64,000 bases of DNA from Cumulibacter sp047975195 (GTDB taxonomy: Bacteria > Actinomycetota > Actinomycetes > Mycobacteriales > Antricoccaceae), in NCBI GenBank assembly GCA_047975195.1, contig JBKEDB010000004.1, forward strand, positions 9,224 through 73,223, written 5' to 3'. The position numbers and the translations under genes are program-made. Shown here piece after piece: positions 59,631 through 64,000 of this stretch. A model generated the notes under the pieces. The model was not told the origin of the DNA and did not search any database. It worked only from the letters and a program-made list of their open reading frames with translations. How positions within the stretch are numbered: position 1 is the first letter of the stretch; each line of letters begins with the position of its first letter.

Positions 59631-62600
59631 CTAGGCCTTGGTCACCCACACTCGGAGCGAGTCGTCAGCGCCGTCCTCGGGGCGCTCGAGCGCACCCGAG
59701 GAAACGTCGGTCGCCAACACCTCGTCGGCAATACGATCGGCGTGCGCAACCACTGCCGCGGCGACGTCCGCGTCCGAGGACGTCCACGCCAGGGCGATGC
59801 GGTCTGATACGTCCAGACCAGCGTTCTTACGCGCGTCCTGGATCAGGCGGATCGCCTCTCGTGCCATGCCGGCGGCGCGCAGTTCGTCGGTGATTTCTAG
59901 GTCCAGCGCGACGCTTTCACCGGCCTCGGTGTGCACCGCCCATCCCTCCTGCGGTGTTTCGGTGATAATCACGTCGGCGACGTCCAGGGCGAACGGTGCG
60001 CCATCGATCTCGATCGACGCGGTACCCGCCCGTAGGTCGGCAGCCAGTTGCGCAGCATCAGCGGCCGCGATTTGTTTGGCGGCGTCCTGCACCTTGCCGC
60101 CCAGTCGCTTGGCCAGATCGCGGAAACTTGCCTTCGCGCTGACGTTCACCAGTTCCCCGGACGCTTCACCCAGCGGTTGCACAGACAGCACATTGAGTTC
60201 GTCCGCGACCTCGGTGCGCAGCTCGTCCGAGAGCCGCGCGAAGCCGCTCGCGCCGATCAACGCGCGGCCCAGCGGCTGCCGCGTGCGCACCTTTGACGCG
60301 GTGCGTGCTGAGCGTCCGAGGTCCACGAGCCGGCGGACCTGCGCGATGTCACCCGACAATTTAGCATCGATCAAGGCTTCGTCGTGCGCGGGCCACTCGG
60401 CGAGGTGCACTGACTCGGGCGCGTCATGGTTAGCAGCGCGCACTATCGTGCCCCAGACCTTCTCGGTGATGAACGGTACGAACGGGGCCATGATCGCGGT
60501 CAACTTACTGATCGCCTCGGTAAGTGTGGCTAGCGCGCTGGGATCGCCGTCCCAGAAGCGCCGGCGCGAACGGCGTACGTACCAGTTGGACATATCGTCG
60601 ATGAACTGGGTGATTCGACGTCCAGCGCGGGTCGAATCGAACTCTTGCAGGGCTTCGTCGACGACCTTGATGGTGTCGTTGAGTTCGGAGAGCAGCCAGC
60701 GATCCAGCGAGGGGCGTTCGCTCACCGCTGGAGCGACCTGCTGCACCTCGGCGAGATCAATATCGTTCGCGTCGGCGTACAGCGTCAGGAACGAAGCGGT
60801 ATTCCAGTAGGTCAGCAGTACCTTGCGTACGACCTCGCCGATCAGTTCATCGCCCACGCGGCGGGTCGCCCACGGGTTACCCACGCACAGCATCAGCCAG
60901 CGCAGGCCGTCGGCGCCATGCTGGTCCATCAGCGGCACCGGCAGCATGATGTTGCCGAGGTGCTTGCTCATCTTCTTGCCGTCCTGATCGACGATGTGTC
61001 CCAGGCAGACGACGTTCTTGTACGAGGACTGGTCGAAGACCGTCGTACCGACGGCCATCAATGAGTAGAACCAACCACGGGTCTGGTCGATCGCCTCGCA
61101 GATGTAATCGGCGGGGTAGGTGCGTGCAAACTCTTGCTCGGAGCCCGCCACGTGCGGGTAGCCCAGTTGAGCGAACGGCATCGAACCCGAGTCGTACCAG
61201 GCATCGATGACCTGCGGCACCCGCCGGTAGATACCTTCCTCGCCGTCGACGGTGAACGTGATGTCGTCGATGAACGGGCGGTGTGGGTCGAGTTCGGACA
61301 GATCGCGGCCGGTCCGCTGTGAAAGTTCGGCGCGCGAGCCGATACATACCATCTTGGTCGGATCCGTGTCGTTGACCCAGATCGGCAGGGGAGTGCCCCA
61401 ATAGCGATCGCGTGAGAGAGCCCAGTCGATGTTGTTGTTCAGCCAGTCGCCGTACCGACCGTGCTTGACTGTCTGCGGATGCCACGTGGTGCGTTCGTTC
61501 TCGCGCAGCAGTTCGTTCTTCTTCTGCGTGGTGCGGATGTACCAGGACGGCAACGCGTAGTACATCAATGGGGTGTGACAGCGCCAGCAGTGCGGGTAGG
61601 AGTGCTCGTATTGCTTGAACGCAAACAGCAGCCCTCGCTGGCGCAGGTCACGCACCAACGGCTTGTCGGCGGTCTTGAAGAACTCGCCGCCGACCAGCGG
61701 CAACTCGCCGGTGAACGTACCGTCGGCGCGCACCGGGTTGATCACCGGAAGTCCGTAACTCTTGCATACGGCCATATCGTCCGCGCCGAAAGCGGGCGCC
61801 TGGTGCACCAGTCCGGTGCCGTCTTCGGTGGTGACGTAATCGGCCAATACGACGTAGTGTCCGTCGGCGCCGTCAGGCCATTCGAGCAGGTCGAACGGTC
61901 GTTGGTAGCGCGCACGCTCGAGGTCTCGCCCCGGCAGCGAGGACAGCACTTCGGCGTCCGCACCGAGCACGGATTCCAGCAATGGTCGGGCCACGATCAC
62001 CGAGCGGTCCTCCGCGGCGAAATCTGCGCCGCGGGCCACGACGTACTCGACATCGGGGTGTACGGCGACCGCCGTGTTCGAGACCAACGTCCACGGCGTC
62101 GTCGTCCACACCAGCAGGTCGGCGTCCTCGATCTCGCTGGGGCCGTCGATCAGCGCGAAGCGGACCGTCACCGAGGGGTCGGTGATCGTCTCGTAGCCTT
62201 GCGAGACTTCGTGATCGGACAGGCCGGTGCCGCAGCGTGGGCAGTACGGGGTGATCCGGTGGTCCTTCACCAGCAGACCAGCGTCGAAGATCTGCTTCAG
62301 CGACCACCACACCGATTCGACGTACGAGGCGTTCATCGTCCAGTACGCGTCGTCCAGATTGATCCAGTAACCCATCCGGTTCGTCAACTCGGTGAAGGCG
62401 CCGACGTGCCGTTGCACTGATTCGCGGCACTTGGCGTTGAACGCCTCGATGCCGTATTTCTCGATATCGGGCTTACCGGAGAAGCCCAGTTCCTTCTCCA
62501 CGGCGATTTCGACGGGCAGCCCGTGGCAGTCCCATCCTGCGCGCCGCGGTACGGAGTAGCCCTTCATCGTCCGGTAGCGGGGGTAAAGGTCTTTGAACAC

Positions 62601-62792
62601 GCGCGCCTCGACGTGGTGCACCCCGGGCTGCCCGTTGGCGGTCGGCGGGCCCTCATAGAACACCCACGGCTCACCGTCAGCGGTACGTTCGATGCTTCGT
62701 TCGAACACGTTTTCCTGCTGCCAGAAATTTAGGACCTCGTGGTCGAGCGCGGGTAGGTCGACCTTATGCGGAAGGGGCGTGGCTTTGGCCAT
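59631..62792 (-). CDS. ileS: isoleucyl-tRNA synthetase
   Basis: 1053 residues, class Ia synthetase. The HIGH-equivalent motif is PPTANGQPGVHHVEARVF (GVHH form). KMSKS-equivalent is GKKMSKHLGN. WDCHGLPVEIAVEKELGFSG is present, and an editing CP1 domain lies between. The long form resembles the eukaryote-like IleS2 type, which is often mupirocin-insensitive; that is by family only. ATG 62792 follows GAGG, about 10 bases upstream. It is regulated by a T-box leader. It is convergent with divIVA. Confidence 0.95.
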   Translation of the reverse strand: MAKATPLPHKVDLPALDHEVLNFWQQENVFERSIERTADGEPWVFYEGPPTANGQPGVHHVEARVFKDLYPRYRTMKGYSVPRRAGWDCHGLPVEIAVEKELGFSGKPDIEKYGIEAFNAKCRESVQRHVGAFTELTNRMGYWINLDDAYWTMNASYVESVWWSLKQIFDAGLLVKDHRITPYCPRCGTGLSDHEVSQGYETITDPSVTVRFALIDGPSEIEDADLLVWTTTPWTLVSNTAVAVHPDVEYVVARGADFAAEDRSVIVARPLLESVLGADAEVLSSLPGRDLERARYQRPFDLLEWPDGADGHYVVLADYVTTEDGTGLVHQAPAFGADDMAVCKSYGLPVINPVRADGTFTGELPLVGGEFFKTADKPLVRDLRQRGLLFAFKQYEHSYPHCWRCHTPLMYYALPSWYIRTTQKKNELLRENERTTWHPQTVKHGRYGDWLNNNIDWALSRDRYWGTPLPIWVNDTDPTKMVCIGSRAELSQRTGRDLSELDPHRPFIDDITFTVDGEEGIYRRVPQVIDAWYDSGSMPFAQLGYPHVAGSEQEFARTYPADYICEAIDQTRGWFYSLMAVGTTVFDQSSYKNVVCLGHIVDQDGKKMSKHLGNIMLPVPLMDQHGADGLRWLMLCVGNPWATRRVGDELIGEVVRKVLLTYWNTASFLTLYADANDIDLAEVQQVAPAVSERPSLDRWLLSELNDTIKVVDEALQEFDSTRAGRRITQFIDDMSNWYVRRSRRRFWDGDPSALATLTEAISKLTAIMAPFVPFITEKVWGTIVRAANHDAPESVHLAEWPAHDEALIDAKLSGDIAQVRRLVDLGRSARTASKVRTRQPLGRALIGASGFARLSDELRTEVADELNVLSVQPLGEASGELVNVSAKASFRDLAKRLGGKVQDAAKQIAAADAAQLAADLRAGTASIEIDGAPFALDVADVIITETPQEGWAVHTEAGESVALDLEITDELRAAGMAREAIRLIQDARKNAGLDVSDRIALAWTSSDADVAAAVVAHADRIADEVLATDVSSGALERPEDGADDSLRVWVTKA

Positions 62793-62860
62793 CGGTGGTG
62801 GTCCTCGTCGATCAGAGTTACGTGATGAGAGGGACGACCTCCGCCGGTTGGCGACAGCGG

Positions 62861-63045
62861 CCGCGGTACCACCCTCGTTGGCCTGCACGGCAGGCCCACT
62901 CGAAGTTGAAGTGGCCGGTTCTACACGCCGTGAAGGCGTTCTTCCGGCAGCTCGGGGGTGATGATTCGGGGTGTCCGGTCGCCAGGCTCGCACCAACCCT
63001 GGTCGCTCATCGGCCGGGGCACCCGTACTGGTCCCGTCAACGCTG
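62861..63045 (-). promoter_or_regulatory. T-box leader (isoleucine) of ileS
   Basis: Read on the minus strand, the canonical T-box core AGGGTGGTACCGCGG lies at 62875-62861. Upstream is a short stem I with CCAGG/CCTGG hairpin and a specifier region containing ATC ATC (62965-62960), the isoleucine codon. It senses uncharged tRNA-Ile. The 68 bases from the T-box to the start and the absence of a terminator-like T-run suggest translational control, as known for actinobacterial ileS. The rest of 62793-63122 shows nothing else I can name. Confidence 0.85.
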
Positions 63046-63122
63046 TCGCACTTCGCGACACAGAATACTCCAACGCGCGACCCGCTTCGCAGTAGTGGTA
63101 ATCCGTACCAGATAGTTCGCAA

Positions 63123-63617
63123 ATGGGACTCACGGTGACGCTACTCATAGCCACCGTCGTGGTACTCGTCGGGATCGTTGCCGTCCGCGTGACCACCCGG
63201 ATCGGACTTCCTTCCCTGCTCCTTTACCTCGCCTTTGGCGTGCTGCTCGGGGTCGCCACCAACTGGCATGAAGTCGATCTGGCCAAGGACCTCGGCACGC
63301 TGGCGTTGGTGGTGATTCTCGCCGAAGGTGGCCTGACGACGCGGTGGCGCGACGTCAAGCCGTTCACCGGTCTGGGTATCGCGCTTTCCACGATCGCTGT
63401 TGCCGTCAGCGTATTGATTATGGCTGGCTTCATGATGCTGGTGCTGGGGACTAGTTGGCAGGTCGCCGTCGTCACCGGCGCGATCATCTCCTCGACCGAC
63501 GCGGCAGCCGTTTTCTCGGTGTTGCGGGGGCTGGGATTGCCATCCCGGATCACTGCCGCGTTGGAGTTGGAGTCTGGGCTCAACGATGCGCCGGTCATCC
63601 TGCTCGTGACGTTCTTA
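63123..63617 (+). pseudogene. CPA1-type cation/proton antiporter, truncated
   Basis: About 165 residues of a CPA1/NhaP-like antiporter: GLPSLLLYLAFGVLLG, LAEGGLTTRWRDV, ISSTDAAAVFSVLRGLG and the ion-site motif ELESGLNDAPVILLV. Relatives have about 400-600 residues. After LVTFLS the homology stops, and the frame runs on through the antisense of the YhgE/Pip gene to the window edge with no stop. It is cut at the same place as that gene. Confidence 0.75.
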
Positions 63618-63803
63618 TCCGTCGAGGTTGACGACGGCGACAGGGAGATTCTTGGTGTTGTCGAACGGGTCCCAGAACGCGACGATGTTGAACCACGCGT
63701 AGAGCGACGGCGTGATGAGTGCTCCGCCGACGATCAGCAAGGCGAGCGGCACGCGTCCGAGCCGCTTGAGATCGCGCACGAACACACGCCAGACGTTTCG
63801 CAT
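63615..63803 (-). pseudogene. YhgE/Pip family membrane protein, N-terminal fragment
   Basis: 62 residues starting MRNVWRVFVRDLKRLGRVPL, with the first membrane helix (ALLIVGGALITPSLYAWFN) and WDPFDNTKNLPVAVVNLDG. It then meets a stop at 63615. Full YhgE/Pip proteins have several hundred residues. GAGG lies 7 bases before the ATG, so the 5' end is genuine and the 3' part has been lost at the junction with the antiporter gene. Confidence 0.75.
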
Positions 63804-63858
63804 ATGGATTACCTCGTGTCTCCCACTCCGCTGCGCGTCCGGTCAGTGACCTGTCGGT

Positions 63859-63893
63859 GCGGTGCGACCAGGCGCCTTGCCCGGTCGCACCGC
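63859..63893 (-). terminator. hairpin upstream of the YhgE/Pip fragment
   Basis: GCGGTGCGACC pairs with GGTCGCACCGC around a 13-base loop. An open frame on the minus strand ends at 63901 (reads to FREIRIH then stop) but is closed by a stop at about 63989, so I cannot identify the preceding gene. Stretch 63894-64000 is otherwise unassigned. Confidence 0.4.
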
Positions 63894-64000
63894 TACGGCG
63901 TCAGTGAATGCGGATTTCGCGGAACGCCTCCGTCCTCATCCCCAAGATCACCCCGTGGTCACCCGGCGGTGTGTGGACACGGCGTCTTCACCCGACGCAG

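Noticed and set aside
63904..64000. Open frames on both strands at the right edge
   Set aside because: Too short and not recognisable; coding signal is similar on both strands, so no gene is called.

Overview
The window is a chromosomal segment of a high-GC, diaminopimelate-type actinobacterium. Supporting signs are GC-rich coding with frequent GTG starts, ATGA/GTGA gene overlaps, a division and cell wall (dcw) cluster without ftsA, sepF/yggT/divIVA downstream of ftsZ, an actinobacterial cytochrome oxidase pair ctaC-ctaF, a PASTA-domain PknL-type kinase beside an Rv2175c-type DNA-binding protein, and an ileS T-box leader. Gene order resembles, in pieces, the Mycobacterium tuberculosis Rv2145c-Rv2215 region, but with insertions and losses. 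I cannot assign a genus from the sequence alone.

Layout. 1-9.1 kb: partial E2 acyltransferase (sucB), a small conserved protein, pepA, gcvT, a DUF3043 membrane protein, a GNAT enzyme, glycerate kinase, erpA and a thiolase. 9.1-12.4 kb: a divergently transcribed acyl-CoA dehydrogenase with two matching TetR-type palindromes in the shared control region, then a DUF559/AbiEi-like gene flanked by repeats. 12.4-18 kb: asnB, a nucleoside hydrolase, an ABC-2 exporter whose ATPase gene carries two frameshifts, and a TetR regulator with an operator array. 18-21.2 kb: ctaC-ctaF followed by a cobalt-type nitrile hydratase operon. 21.2-30.9 kb: pknL, its DNA-binding partner, carotenoid genes (crtYc-crtYd facing crtB-crtI-crtE), metF, a PYROXD2-like oxidoreductase and a GNAT. 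31-35.3 kb: an MFS exporter, then an apparent SOS operon (HEPN protein, methyltransferase, DNA polymerase IV) behind a perfect LexA-type box, then a DUF3040 protein. 35.4-39.7 kb: the moxR-DUF58-transglutaminase operon. 40-59.5 kb: mraZ-rsmH-ftsL-ftsI-murE-mraY-murD-ftsW-murG-murC-ftsQ, two inserted redox genes, ftsZ-pgeF-yggS-sepF-yggT-divIVA. 59.6-64 kb: ileS with its T-box leader, then a CPA1 antiporter and a YhgE/Pip gene that are both cut off at the same point.

The dcw block makes lipid II precursors (MurE, MraY, MurD, MurG, MurC), polymerises and crosslinks septal wall (FtsW, FtsI, FtsL, FtsQ) and assembles the Z-ring and polar growth machinery (FtsZ, SepF, DivIVA). murF is absent from its usual slot between murE and mraY. 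The carotenoid genes suffice in principle to make a cyclised C40 carotenoid from farnesyl or geranylgeranyl diphosphate.

The most interesting points are the LexA-box-controlled HEPN/methyltransferase/DinB operon, the paired TetR operators between thiolase and acyl-CoA dehydrogenase, the repeat-bracketed DUF559 gene, the missing murF, G-run boxes facing both ways between moxR and mraZ, and the abrupt double truncation near 63.6 kb. Three suspected single-base losses (two in the ABC ATPase gene, one at the nitrile hydratase start) mean sequence or assembly quality should be checked before biological conclusions are drawn from broken genes.
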